Origin: Pseudopyrenochaeta lycopersici
Lineage: Eukaryota > Ascomycota > Dothideomycetes > Pleosporales > Pseudopyrenochaetaceae
Direction: 5' to 3'
DNA length: 64,000 bases
Assembly: GCA_003313425.1 (NCBI GenBank)
Contig: NHZP01000054.1
Coordinates: 1 to 64,000 of the forward strand
In this document: positions 43,369-54,396 of the stretch, piece after piece
Layout: every line of letters starts with the position of its first letter
How positions within the stretch are numbered: position 1 is the stretch's first letter
Position numbers and translations under genes: made by a program
The notes under the pieces: model-generated
The model's database searches: none
What the model saw: the letters and a program-made list of their open reading frames with translations, nothing else
What the model was told of the DNA's origin: nothing

Positions 43369-44808
43369 GGTATTAGCAAGGAGCTGGGACGGAGCGAGGA
43401 CGATTGTCGACTCTTGACTGGCAGCTTGTGCCAAAGTCCTGTTGTTCTGGAAAAAGGAGCCGGCCAGCTTGTTATTGGCATCTAACGAAAGGAACGGTCT
43501 ATATAGACGATGAGATTCCCAGCGTTTGTTCCAGCCCCGATGTAAGCAATCCTCAATGATCACATTGCTGAATGGAAGGAGTGCAATGCTAGCAGTCACG
43601 CTGACAGGGGCTGAGCGCACTCAATGACGCTAAAATTAAGCCGGGACCTGCGGCGGTTCTACCGCGATTTCGGACCTAGTTACTCCCTGGATCATAGTCA
43701 GTTCAATTGCTTTGACAGTTCTTCGTGGCACTTGAATCTTCCGGCGTTTAAGATTGCTCGTTCGCACGAGAGCCATTGTTCAGGCTCAATCGAAAGAGTG
43801 AATTGGATTTCAAAAGTTTAGACATAACGTCAGGCCTAAGTATGGTTCCTGTCAACACACGACTCTCCCTAGACGCTTATAGGGCATCACGCCGACAGGG
43901 TTGGGTGACGCAACTAACGACCATGCCAAAATTTACATACACCAGCAACGACCGTATGGAATAGCCATGGGCCAACGCACTGGAAAACGGTGACAGATCT
44001 GGATTCGGCTTTGATGTTCTCCAGTGTCGCCCTTGACAGAATTACATAGTAGCTGACACGCGAACGTTGTTGCTTGCTTTGTGGACGGAAGAACCGCTGC
44101 CATGCTCAAGTTTCAGCTGCAGAGACGACACCTGAAAGCGAATCTGCACTTCAGTCTAGTAGTGTGAGATGAGGCTTTGCTGCCTCTTTGTTACGTCAAC
44201 AACAACAGGCTGCGCCGCGACATTCTCAAATCCGCACGTGCGGACACCAAAAACAGTACATACGGCATGCATCTTCGAAAATAGATCACTGGGGCCTGTC
44301 TTGGGTCCAGCTCGTCATGACCAGCTACCTTGCAAGTAGACTTCGTCCGTTTCAGAGGGGCGGTGGGTCCCTGCCAGCGTGAGTGCTAGCCCATCGCACT
44401 ATTCACACGATGCTAACCACGAAGTCACAAAGAGGCTGACACACAGTATCATGCCCGGTAGAAACAAAGTCTGCATTCATCCAATCAACGCATCGCCACG
44501 ACTGTTGAGCACCTCAGCGTGATTTCTAGTACTTCACAGCCTGCAACCGTGCCTATGGCCAGCAGCCACGGGCGGTTCAAGTGCGGCTTGATAGCGTGAC
44601 ATGAATGTTTGGGTGGTGTGGAACGGGTGTGAGACCTATGCATTGACGCTCTCCGCCTATATAAGCAATTCTTCTCGAGGAATGGCGGTGGCTACCAGCG
44701 CTGTACGCTCAGTCTTATCGTGCCTCATCGCGGGAGACTATACGGAAAATCAGGCCCGGCGATCATGGAACAGGGCCAACTCGCACCACGCGCCTTCAAT
44801 TTCCATCA
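43369..44808. other. Intergenic region
   Basis: About 1.4 kb. A minus-strand open stretch extends upstream of the transporter start to 43620 but without an initiator I trust. No other coding or RNA signal is seen. Confidence 0.4.
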
Positions 44809-45669
44809 ATGCATAATGGATCTATCAGCGAGTCCGGTAGCTGGCCCCGGGTGCACATTATCCTCCCAGGGGGGAGTCACAACCCCGCCATACCCCGGGA
44901 CGGTCCAGTTCCCATTCAACATTCGGATAGCAGCTTGCAGCTCCAGTACTCCGACATCGAGCCCTGGAGTGCTCAGCCTCTCGATCTCGATGGGTGGAGC
45001 GGCGATGGATACGGGACCTATCCAGCTTCCGTTGAGCATCCAAATATTGCACTCATTGGTGGTGGCACAAGTCCATCGTATCTAACCCCTGCGCAAAGCG
45101 ACCAAGCCTGGGGCCGGCCTGAGCATCCACAGACGGACCGCACCCAGGTCGTTGACGAAAGCGCTTCAGCAACCAGTCCTTTCGAAGACGAGAGCGAGAG
45201 CGAAAACTCCAGCAAAGGCGAGCAGAGAGCCTCCCGACGTGGCCCAGGTCATAAGCTGGGATGGTCCAAAGCAGCTTTCTCTTTGGTCAGAACAGATAGG
45301 TCTAGCATCTTTGTTGACACCGTCAGCCAGCCAAACACTCGTTTCTACGTTTGTCCATATACCCGATCATGCCAACAACCATTTGCTCGTCCCGAACATC
45401 TTCGAAGACACGTGATGACCGTGCATGGGAACGAAAAAAAATACTCATGCAAGGTGCCGTCCTGCTGTAGAGCCTTCTCACGCGAAGGCAATCTGCGAGA
45501 TCAATACTGGACACACGTAGAGAGGGGTGGCCGACCTGGGAGGAATGACAAGATGACTCTGGCGGAGCTCAGTGCGATTCTTGGAGCGACGGAGAAGAGG
45601 TTGATTCGGCGGCTGGAGAAGCGCCTTCGCCGCCAGAAAACAAGACAAGGGCCAGTGTCGGCTGGATAG
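44809..45669 (+). CDS. C2H2 zinc-finger protein (286 aa)
   Basis: Single ORF from ATG 44809. The N-terminal half is acidic, Ser- and Gly-rich and probably disordered. Residues about 180-235 hold two adjacent zinc fingers. Finger 1: C-PYTRS-C, 12 residues, H-VMTV-H. Finger 2 begins CKVPSC and ends NLRDQYWTHV; the position of its first His is Gln, so it may not bind zinc normally. A basic, helical C-terminus (RLIRRLEKRLRRQK) follows. The layout matches small fungal transcription-factor-like proteins with a GRPGRND..LAEL tail after the fingers. An additional upstream exon (ATG near 44765) cannot be excluded. It lies next to the left TIR of the NLR element. Confidence 0.65.
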   Translation: MHNGSISESGSWPRVHIILPGGSHNPAIPRDGPVPIQHSDSSLQLQYSDIEPWSAQPLDLDGWSGDGYGTYPASVEHPNIALIGGGTSPSYLTPAQSDQAWGRPEHPQTDRTQVVDESASATSPFEDESESENSSKGEQRASRRGPGHKLGWSKAAFSLVRTDRSSIFVDTVSQPNTRFYVCPYTRSCQQPFARPEHLRRHVMTVHGNEKKYSCKVPSCCRAFSREGNLRDQYWTHVERGGRPGRNDKMTLAELSAILGATEKRLIRRLEKRLRRQKTRQGPVSAG

Positions 45670-45819
45670 TGCAGCTAGCGGACAAAGGTCCCAGCTTTGC
45701 GGCGACAATACTTGCGGGCGGATTTTGGTCCAGCAACCCATCTTCGTGCCTTCAGTGGGCAATGGCGTTCCTCCGACTCAGTCTCACGTCCATTGGGCAG
45801 ATCACGTCTCGACACGGTA

Positions 45820-46313
45820 ACGTCTGTCCAAGCGTGCCGGGACGCACGGTGTAACGGGACAGGTTCGCACTTCGGAGCCTCGCAAGCTCTTGTTCCTTGG
45901 TCTACAGACGTGTAGTGATCAGGATATATTCTTTGGTTAATGCTCTTTCAGACTATCCACCTCCGAGGAGCGGATCTGCAACGTTTGTCGTACTGTCGAT
46001 TGATTCGTTACTGCCGCCAAATAACCCTTCATGGAAACCCCCCTGTCTATGCGCGAGTTGGAGGGTCTTTAAGAAAATCGGAAGGAGTTATGCTCAGTCC
46101 AACTAAGGGAGATAATTACGAAAACTTCAGTGACACCATTAAGCTTGTCAAGATGAGGTCCGAGAGTTTCGCCGGGCGGGAGCAGAGATCGTGAAAAGTG
46201 TCCCATAGCGTCGGGATGCGCTAGTAAGCTTTAGCGTGCAGCAAGCGTGCAGTAGCGTGCTCAGATATTGCTGCATGTTATCGTAACGAATTCGACGCTA
46301 TACCTATAACAGA
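45820..46313 (+). repeat. Left terminal inverted repeat of NLR element
   Basis: First 66 bp nearly perfect relative to the right end; the inner ~430 bp are recognisably inverted but diverged, with conserved islands such as CCCCCCTGTCTAT (about 46040) and GAGTTTCGCCGGG (about 46163). Confidence 0.75.
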
Positions 46314-46872
46314 TTAATTGCCGAGAGTCGTTGTTGGGTAACCCGGCACGATCAGCTGCTCAGCCTCGCCATGGGACGCGGCCTTACCCATAGCACTGTG
46401 CTGCGCTCCCCGGAGAGGCCGCAACACGCTCTCCACAGTGCACAATTCTCCCCATCGTCTTCGACACGCATTTTGTGGGCATCAGTGCTATTTGTCAACT
46501 AGTCCATCGGCAAGCGTGTACGCGACGTCATGGGCGAAACTATCAGTGTGCAGTCACGCTGAAGATCAACGTAGCGTTGTTGCGGCAGCCGCACAGCCTT
46601 GCAGCTGACTGCCGTCTGAGGCATGGTGCGCCGCCATCGTCAAACCAAGAATACGATACAGAACACCAGCCTCAGCTCGCGACTCCCAGAACGCTTCATA
46701 CTATCATAGTGTCTGGAGCTGTACAGCTGCTTGTTCTCCTCTCCTTAGGCTGACCTCTACGTAAACAGCAAAGCCCGTTATTACCGCCACGCTCTCCTCC
46801 TACCAGGCTGCCGTATCAAGCCCCTCGTATCTCGTCCTACCGCACGCGGCCGCCACGTATCCATATGAGTCG

Positions 46873-49800
46873 ATGCGCCTTCTAAAGTACAAAGAAGATG
46901 GAGAGCTTATTATCATTAGCTTCGACGATAACGCGATACCTCCATATGCCATACTTTCACACACTTGGGGAGCTGATGACGAAGAGGTGACTTTTGCAGA
47001 CTTTGTAAAACGCGACGGCAAGGCTAAGCCTGGCTACGAGAAGATTCGCTTCTGCGGAGAACAGGCACGGCATGATGGTCTGCAGTACTTCTGGATTGAC
47101 ACATGCTGCATCGATACGTCAGACAAGGCTGAGCATTCGTGGGCTATCAGGTCCATGTTTCGTTGGTACCAAAACGCGACGAAATGCTATGTATACCTAT
47201 CAGACGTATCAACAAGGGAGCGGAAAGCCAGCAGTACGCTTAGCGAATTTACTTGGGAGCCTGCTTTCAGGTTAAGTCGCTGGTTCACACGCGGTTGGAC
47301 GCTTCAAGAGCTTCTTGCCCCTCGTACAGTCGAGTTCTTTTCTAAAGAACGAGAGAAGCTTGGTGACAAGGTGACGCTAAAGCCATTAATCTACAAAATC
47401 ACCAGTATACCCCACGAAGTGCTCGACGGAGCTCCTCTCTCCTGCTTTAGCGTCGACGAGCGGCTGCGGTGGAAAGGCGACAGGGAGACCAAACGTGACG
47501 AAGATGCGTGGTATTCATTATCAGGCATCTTTGGTGTTGAGATAGCGCCGGCTTACAGCGAAGGGGCGGCAAGCGCGTTCAGACGTCTGATGGACGAAAT
47601 CCATAAGGGGGAAAGATGCATTCAAGACATACGGCATACGGATCCGCGTGACGACAAGAAGCGTATTGAAGATACAAAGGGTGGGCTGCTAGCAGACTCC
47701 TACCGATGGGTTCTCAACAACTATACCTTCCAGCAATGGCAACAGGACCCGCACAGCCGACTGTTATGGGTAAAAGGTGATCCTGGTAAAGGCAAGACGA
47801 TGCTGCTCTGCGGTATTATCGACGAGCTGCACAGCTCGATGCCTCGATCTACCCTTCTGTCGTACTTTTTCTGCCAAGCGACCGATTCGCGCATCAACAG
47901 CGCTACTGCTGTGTTGCGCGGATTGCTGTACATGCTCGTAAACCAGCAACCGTCACTTGTATCGCACATTCGCAAGAAGTACGATCACGCGGGCAAAACC
48001 TTGTTCGAGGATGCGAATGCATGGGTAGCCCTGAGAGAGATCTTCGTGGACGTGCTTCGAGACCCAAGCCTGAGCACGACGTACCTAATCGTCGACGCCC
48101 TAGATGAATGCGTCACTGATTTGCCTAAACTGCTTAAATTTGTGGCAGAGCATTCATCTGCGTCTCGCCGCGTCAAGTGGATTGTCTCTAGCCGTAATTG
48201 GCCAGATATCGAAGCACAATTAGAGCGGGCCGGGCAAAAAGTGAGACTGAGCCTTGAGCTAAACGCAGAGTCGGTCGCTGCGGCGGTCAACATCTTCATC
48301 CAGCAAAAGGTGGCCCAGTTGGCGCAGGAAAAGCAATACAAAGTAGAGATTCGATCTGCCGTGCTCCAACATTTAACGTCAAATGCTAATGGTACTTTTC
48401 TCTGGGTAGCGTTAGTATGCCAAGACCTGAAAGCGACACCAAAATGGAACGTGCTAAAGAAGATAGCGCTATTCCCGCCTGGGCTAGACGCTTTGTACGA
48501 GCGGATGATGAACCAAATTAACGAGTCAGATAGTGCTGAGATCTGTCAGCAGGTGCTCGCGTCTACTGTGCTCTTCTATCGACCAGTTACGATCCCCGAA
48601 TTAATTACGCTCGTGCAACTACTCGATGACTTTGTTGATGATATAGAGTCAGTGCGAGAGATTATTAGTCTTTGTGGATCATTCCTTACTCTTCGAGAAG
48701 ACACGATCTATTTTGTGCACCAATCCGCAAAGGACTTCCTACACACAAAGGCGTTTAGTAAGGTTTTTCCAGATGGCACTGCAACCGTCCATCAGGTAAT
48801 CTATTCAAGATCGCTAGCAATCCTATCTAGGACATTGCATAGGGACATATACGAACTTGAAGCATTAGGATTTCCTGTCAAAAACGTCAAGCCGCCTAAT
48901 CCAGACCCATTAGCAGGGTTGCGCTATCCCTGTATTTACTGGATTGATCATCTCTACAACTCAAAACATGAGTCTTGTGCGCGTAGTGTTAGCGATGTAC
49001 AAGTTACGGCCGCTCTCGATCAGTTTCTACGGAAGAAGTATCTCTACTGGCTAGAAGGACTTAGTCTATGCCATAGTATAGAAAGGGGTGTAGTATCAAT
49101 ATCCAAACTATGGTCACTTTTACAGGTACAGCATCCAGAAATTATACGTCTAGATAATGTACTACTTCTAGGGGCTAACTTAACTAGGAGATGCAGGTCC
49201 AAAATAAACTTACTCGGCTTGTTCAAGACGCACGACGATTCCTCATGTACCACAAAGGGGCGATTGAAGGTTACCCCCTCCAAACATATGCCTCTGCGCT
49301 GTTGTTCAGTCCGACGGGTAGTTTGATTAGACAGCTGTTTCAGCACGAAGCGCCAGAAGGAATGACTATTAAGCCAGCTATGAGTGACGGCTGGAGTGCG
49401 TGCCTGCAGACGCTCGAGGGCCATAGCAGTAATGTCAACTCAGTGGCCTTCTCGCACGACTCGGCCCAGCTGGCGTCGGCGTCGGGGGACAGAACCGTCA
49501 AGATCTGGGATGCGAGCAGCGGCGCGTGCCTGCAGACCCTCGAGGGCCATAGCGGTTATGTCTACTCAGTAGCCTTCTCGCACGACTCGGCCCAGCTGGC
49601 GTCGGCGTCGGACGACAACACCGTCAAGATCTGGGATGCGAGCAGCGGCGCGTGCCTGCAGACCCTCGAGGGCCATAGCGACTCTGTCTACTCAGTAGCC
49701 TTCTCGCACGACTCGGCCCAGCTGGCGTCGGCGTCGTACGACAACACCGTCAAGATCTGGGATGCGAGCAGCGGCGCGTGCCTGCAGACCCTCGAGGGCC

Positions 49801-50501
49801 ATAGCAGTTATGTCAACTCAGTGGCCTTCTCGCACGACTCGGCCCAGCTGGCGTCGGCGTCGTACGACAAAACCGTCAAGATCTGGAATGCGAGCAGCGG
49901 CGCGTGCCTGCAGACCCTCGAGGGCCATAGCAGGTCTGTCAACTCAGTGGCCTTCTCGCACGACTCGGCCCAGCTGGCGTCGGCGTCGTGGGACAGAACC
50001 GTCAAGATCTGGGATGCGAGCAGCGGCGCATGCCTGCAGACGCTCGAGGGCCATAGCAGTTATGTCAACTCAGTGGCCTTCTCGCACGACTCGGCCCAGC
50101 TGGCGTCGGCGTCGGACGACAACACCGTCAAGATCTGGGATGCGAGCAGCGGTACCTGCCTGCGAACATTTAACATTGGCAAGGCTCTTCATAACTTATC
50201 CTTTGACTCTACTGGCTCCTGTCTTTATACTGAAATAGGTCCAATCAATCTTCAGAGCCTAGAAGTTCCTAGCAAGAGAGATATCGCGGAACCTAAAAAC
50301 TCCCTGCACGTAGGCACAAATCTTAGCTCAGACGGCATATGGATTAAGCATGCCGGCAGAAACATTCTATGGATACCATCTGAGTACCGGTCATTATGCT
50401 CGTCTGTGTCAGGGAATATGGTTGCAATCGGTGTCGGCTCTGGAAGAGTATGGACTTGCAGTATTAACCTTCGACTTAGTGATATGTTATTAACAACATA
50501 A
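46873..50501 (+). CDS. HET-NACHT-WD40 NLR protein (1188 aa, HET-E/D-like)
   Basis: Exon 1 46873-49125, 62-nt intron 49126-49187 (GTACAG..GCTAAC..ACTAG), exon 2 49188-50501. HET domain at about residues 25-160 (YAILSHTWG, FWIDTCCID, RGWTLQELLAP). NACHT NTPase from about 295: Walker A GDPGKGKT (about 302-309), Walker B LIVDALDEC (about 405). Then a helical region, then six WD40 repeats of 42 residues from about 820. This is the architecture of Podospora HET-E/HET-D/HET-R, fungal NOD-like receptors for self/non-self recognition (heterokaryon incompatibility, inflammatory-like cell death). The WD40 repeats are almost identical and differ mainly at surface positions. The C-terminal tail resembles that of the WD40 gene at 63186. 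The start is the ATG giving MRLLKYKEDG, usual for HET domains. Intact. Confidence 0.9.
49398..50153 (+). repeat. Six 126-bp WD40-coding repeats, high internal identity
   Basis: Each unit encodes one WD40 repeat from ACLQTLEGHS to VKIWDASSG. Differences cluster in the codons after GHS (SNV, GYV, DSV, SYV, RSV, SYV) and before TVKIW (GDR, DDN, YDN, YDK, WDR, DDN), the positions known to vary in HET-type NLRs. The rest is nearly invariant at DNA level, which implies recent unequal exchange or conversion. Confidence 0.9.
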
Positions 50502-50826
50502 CAATTCATTCTCTCTTTCTTTTTTCTTTTCTTAACTCTATTTTTTAGAGGGACGGGGATACACACAAATATATAAGCTATGTGTTGCTATATCGAAGCT
50601 TCGAGAATCCTACGACGGAGCAGCTGTCCCTATGTAACGCTACTTGGTGGATTCTAAAAATCACATTCTCGCTATTCGTATTTTTTCTCTTCAGCATCTA
50701 AGGGCAGCTTGAAGGGTTGCTCACGGCGTGTGTGCACGATGCGGGCAGGTTGAGCAGGTGGTCATCGACACTTCTAGAAGGATCTCAGCATTTGCCACAG
50801 CCGCTCTCTGTTGTACGCTAACGATC

Positions 50827-51320
50827 TGTTGTAGGTTTAGCGTCGAATTTGTTACACTAGCATACAGCGATATCTGAGCACGCTACTGCAAGCTAGCTAC
50901 ACGCTAAGACACATTGGGGTGTCCCGACGCAATAGGTCACTTTTCAATATCTTCAATCCTACCCGGCGAAACTCCCGGATTCTCTCTCTACTAGCTTAAC
51001 GCTAGCATTAAAGCTTACTAAGATGATCTTCCTCGATTCAGCTTTGCATCAGACCCTCCGATTTACTAACATACTCTTTAACTCGCGGATAGACAGGGGG
51101 GTATCGACGAAGGGTCGTTTGACGACAGTAACGGAACAATCCACAGCACGACCAACATCACGGTAGGGCTCGTCGGAGACTGATAGGATAGAAGAGCATT
51201 GATTTTAGAACATTATCCTGCTGACTACATATTCATAGACTAAGGAATAAAAGGTTGCGAGGCTCCGAAGTGCGAACCTGTCCCGTTACACCGTGCGTCC
51301 CGGCACGCTTGGACTGACGT
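50827..51320 (-). repeat. Right terminal inverted repeat of NLR element
   Basis: Reverse-complement partner of 45820-46313. Islands CCCGGCGAAACTC (about 50961) and ATAGACAGGGGGG (about 51088) mirror the left arm at equal distances from the end. Confidence 0.75.
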
Positions 51321-51471
51321 TATACAACTTCTTTTGATCTATGATTCAATAAACTCCCGACATCGGGCCAGCCGATACTATAGTCAGCACTTACCAGCTG
51401 TAAACAAGAAGTAACGCAGACAAAAGGCAACGCCAGGCGGATAGCTAATGGCGAACCGATCCGAATACCTC

Positions 51472-53068
51472 TTAGGCATCAGCGCTTATCCCGACCTTTT
51501 CTGCCAGTTTCATCACAACCTGAGCAAGTGTAGTAGCAGTCTTCTCTAGCTCGTCCACCTTTTCAACTTTCTGACGTAGCAGTCGCAGCTCCTCCCTCAG
51601 CTCACGGAGGCCCACTGAAGAGTCCTCTCCCACGCTCGCTCCGTCTTTCTCATTTTCCCCCGCGGGATTGGCTTCGTGTGACGCTTGCTTCAAGCTCTCC
51701 CCAAAATCTTTCTCAGTTGTCGCCTTCACAAGCACCTGTTGCGGAGTCTGATCCATGGGCGGTGTGCTCTTGTTCTTGTCGCAGTGCGCCCTGATCGCAG
51801 CGTCCGCGCTTTGTGCACCAATGACTTTCCTGAGATCGGAGACGGTTATTTCCTCGGGGCCCCAGGTCCATTTTGCGAAGCACCATGCTTCAGGGTCCTT
51901 GCGGCGCCCCGTCTTCGAGCTCGGGTTGTGGGTCTTGTACTCCGAGACGGCCATGCGCCATATCCCTTTAAAGTCGTCTCTATGCTTGAAGGTCCATTTC
52001 CTCATAGTCTCTGGCGGGGCAAACTGTCGTATTCCTTCCTGCTTCAGGTATTGTTTTAGTTCGAACCCGCCGCATTCCATCCCCGACTGGAGGCGGAAGA
52101 CCCCGTTCCCCTTCTCTGTCTCCACGGCACATCTATAGCCTCTACCGTGCGTGCGGTATGCCATGATTCGCTCCCCCTGCGCGGTGAGCCCGGTTGTCCA
52201 GGGCCACTTCTCTTCAGCTTCCGGGCTAGCATCGCCACTTCCTTCTGTTACCTGAGGCACAAAGGGCTTGTCTCCGCTGTTCTCTTGGCCGCTGTTTGTC
52301 GGGCTACTTGGGGTACTCGAGCCATTCGAGCCACCCTGTGGACCAGAAACATTATTTTCTCCATCCAAATCCATTGCCTCACCTTCGGAATTGAGAAATG
52401 ACTCACTAGTTTCGATGGTTTGGCCAAATGTGAGTTGCTTTGCAGCACTTTTCAGCCCTGGGGAGAATAAGTTAGCACTGGGTGTCGCAGAGATATCTGG
52501 ACGAATACTTACTTTCAACGGCCTCATTAGCCTTGTCGTGCTTGCATTTGTCTGGATGGACAAACTGCATAAGGCCCTCGTACCTCTTTTGTACCTTGTC
52601 CTTATCATTGAGCCCCTCTAGCCCCAGAACTTGGAAAGGGAATTTGGGGTCCGCCGCCAGGATCCTCTCGATTTCGCGGGCTTGAGGCTCGCTATATTTT
52701 GAGGAAACCTGGTCGTTTTCAGTTGTAGGCCCCTCGTTTGGTTCCTTCTTAATCGTCGGATTCTCGATCCCCGAGGGGCCGCTCGTTGATGATGCAGCTT
52801 GACCAGCATCACCCTTTGTCGAGGGCTCAGTTTTCTCGGCCTTCGCATTGCTCGTGTTGCTTTCCGGCGTAGGTACTGCATTTTCGTCGCTGTTTGATTC
52901 TGGATGTGTGGAAGAGCCAGCAGTAGCGTCTGTATTGCTTCTGGTATCGCTGCGCGCATTCGTCTGCACGCCCTTCACTTGCTCAGGCTCCACGCTTGGC
53001 TCCGGTGTGAGCTGCCCATTTTCGGCCCTTGCCTTTCCTTTTGATCTGCTATTTTCTTCTGAAGCCAT
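51472..53068 (-). CDS. J-domain (DnaJ-like) protein with C-terminal coiled coil (513 aa)
   Basis: Exon 1 53068-52513, 55-nt intron 52458-52512 (GTAAGT, GCTAAC branch, CCCCAG), exon 2 52457-51472; ATG at 53068. Residues 1-120 are polar and low-complexity (Ser, Thr, Glu, Pro). A J-domain at about 135-185 has FQVLGLEG..VQKRYEGLMQFVHPDK with the HPD motif that activates Hsp70. The middle has a conserved-looking block (about 285-400: EKWPWTTGLTAQG, CGGFELKQYLKQEGIRQF, AWCFAKWTWGPEE). The last 50 residues form a Leu-heptad coiled coil (LRELREELRLLRQKVEKV). Function beyond a J-protein role is unknown; such single-J-domain proteins occur in fungal accessory regions. Confidence 0.75.
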
Positions 53069-53415
53069 GTTGAAGCTTAAGGATGTTGCTTATGATATGC
53101 ACTTAGATGAGCGACACAGCGTCCTTTTCTATTCTTCTAAATGGGAAGACACAAACGGGCCCCTATTCCGGAACATACTTCAAGCCCAAGCCAGAGCGAG
53201 GCGATAGGTTCCGGAACACGACCCCCTTCTAAACTTAGTACCTATGCGGGACCAAATCACGACTCATCTACGCGGACCAATATGAGACTCTCTGCTGTGG
53301 CTACAGAGCTCGCGCCTAACAAAAACCTGTAAATTCGATTGTGCTTCCCTTCGCCAACTTCAAGACTCGTAAACGACAAGAGTATTGACTTGACATTCCG
53401 CCGCTTTCAAAACCA

Positions 53416-54021
53416 ATGCGTCTTACCACGATCTGGCCGGCCTTCCTCATCTCTGGGCTGGCTTCCGCAGCTTCCACCCATAACTCGACAAGAACCGACG
53501 AAAAAAGCTACGCACAGAGCTCGAACGCATTGCTTTCAGCTGCTCAAGTTGCGGACTGGAGCGGGGTTGCGGTAGATGCCACCGTCCGAGTGCAAGTAGG
53601 CGGTCTGTTTGGATCAGCCGTCATACCGCTCGCTGCTAAGACGAACTCATCTTCGCGCACGACTGAGAGTCATGCTTCTTCGAGTGCTATACACGGCTCA
53701 AATTTTCACAAACCTGAAGATACCTCGCCCTGCATCACCCACGGCCATACTACCACCGCCCCAACTAGTGTAGCTGGCTATGCTATAGCTACGGTCTCAT
53801 CTGGCGTTGTCAATCTTACCAGAGATTCGACTGCTAATCCATTCACATTCAATAACTCCACTGTAAACGCAACGACGGGCTCCCTTCCCCGGAGACCGTT
53901 TCCAACACAGGTGCCTACAGGTATTAGTCTTTTCAGCAGCGAAGCTCTCTCGGGCAGGCACAGTGTTAGTAGGCTTCTTGGAGCCGCTTTGCTCCAAGCT
54001 AGTCTGATCTACCTACTGTAG
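53416..54021 (+). CDS. Ser/Thr-rich secreted, predicted GPI-anchored protein (201 aa)
   Basis: Starts at ATG 53416 with a signal peptide (MRLTTIWPAFLISGLASAAS). The body is rich in Ser, Thr and Asn with several N-glycosylation sites (for example NST, NSS, NNST). It ends with a small-residue stretch and a hydrophobic tail (LLGAALLQASLIYLL) suited to GPI-anchor attachment. No catalytic domain is visible; likely a cell-wall or surface glycoprotein. Confidence 0.65.
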   Translation: MRLTTIWPAFLISGLASAASTHNSTRTDEKSYAQSSNALLSAAQVADWSGVAVDATVRVQVGGLFGSAVIPLAAKTNSSSRTTESHASSSAIHGSNFHKPEDTSPCITHGHTTTAPTSVAGYAIATVSSGVVNLTRDSTANPFTFNNSTVNATTGSLPRRPFPTQVPTGISLFSSEALSGRHSVSRLLGAALLQASLIYLL

Positions 54022-54296
54022 ACATTTGAAAACGATAGACCTATAAGCGACAAGGCTTTGTAGCTAGAATAACAATCATTTTCGCAGTAGTATTAGTTTG
54101 CTGCTTCAGTACACCCGTGAAGACCTCTGTCATTCATCAGTTTGAGATGGTTTAAGGCACTAAGTTACTCCACACAAGATATAGCGTCAAGAAATGTGTT
54201 TTCTAGCGGAGAGCAACGTCTCGCTAAGCGGCTGTCATCAGATAAGGGCGCAGCTCTGTGAACAGCCCTAAGTTACAACTTAACGTTAATTAATTA

Positions 54297-54370
54297 ACGT
54301 CGCCTAGTTACTGCGCAGCGGGACGAACGGTGTAACGAGACGGGGTTCCGGCACATAATTCCTCGCATCT
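54297..54370 (+). repeat. Degenerate TIR-like end related to the NLR element
   Basis: After TA (54295-54296) the sequence starts ACGTC and shares GGGACG-ACGGTGTAACG and later CCTCGCA with the left TIR at 45820-45885. No clear inverted partner; a similar right-hand end (CCGGCACGC..GGACGT, then TA) is at 59035-59056. Confidence 0.45.
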
Positions 54371-54396
54371 GTAGTTAAAGGGCTTCGCATTGATAC

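Larger units (their letters stand above)
45820..51320. mobile_element. 5.5-kb TIR element carrying a HET-NACHT-WD40 gene
   Basis: The outermost 66 bp (45820-45885 and 51255-51320) are inverted copies with one mismatch, start ACGTC[T/A]GTCCAAGCG and are flanked by TA on both sides (45818-45819 and 51321-51322). The inverted similarity continues, more diverged, to about 46313 and 50827, giving TIRs of roughly 490 bp. The only gene between them is the NLR at 46873-50501; no transposase is present. The ACGT start and TA duplication resemble pogo/Fot1-type elements, so this looks like a non-autonomous element that captured an NLR. Alternatively two TIR elements inserted on either side, but the matching TA and equal arm spacing favour one unit. 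Confidence 0.7.

Noticed and set aside
49384..50238. Arg/Ser-rich frames overlapping the WD40 repeats
   Set aside because: Out-of-frame shadows of the highly repeated WD40 coding sequence; the same applies to 63371-63985.
45820..51320. Starship-type giant element carrying the NLR
   Set aside because: No DUF3435 tyrosine recombinase is visible; the TIRs and TA duplication instead point to a Tc1/pogo-type mechanism.
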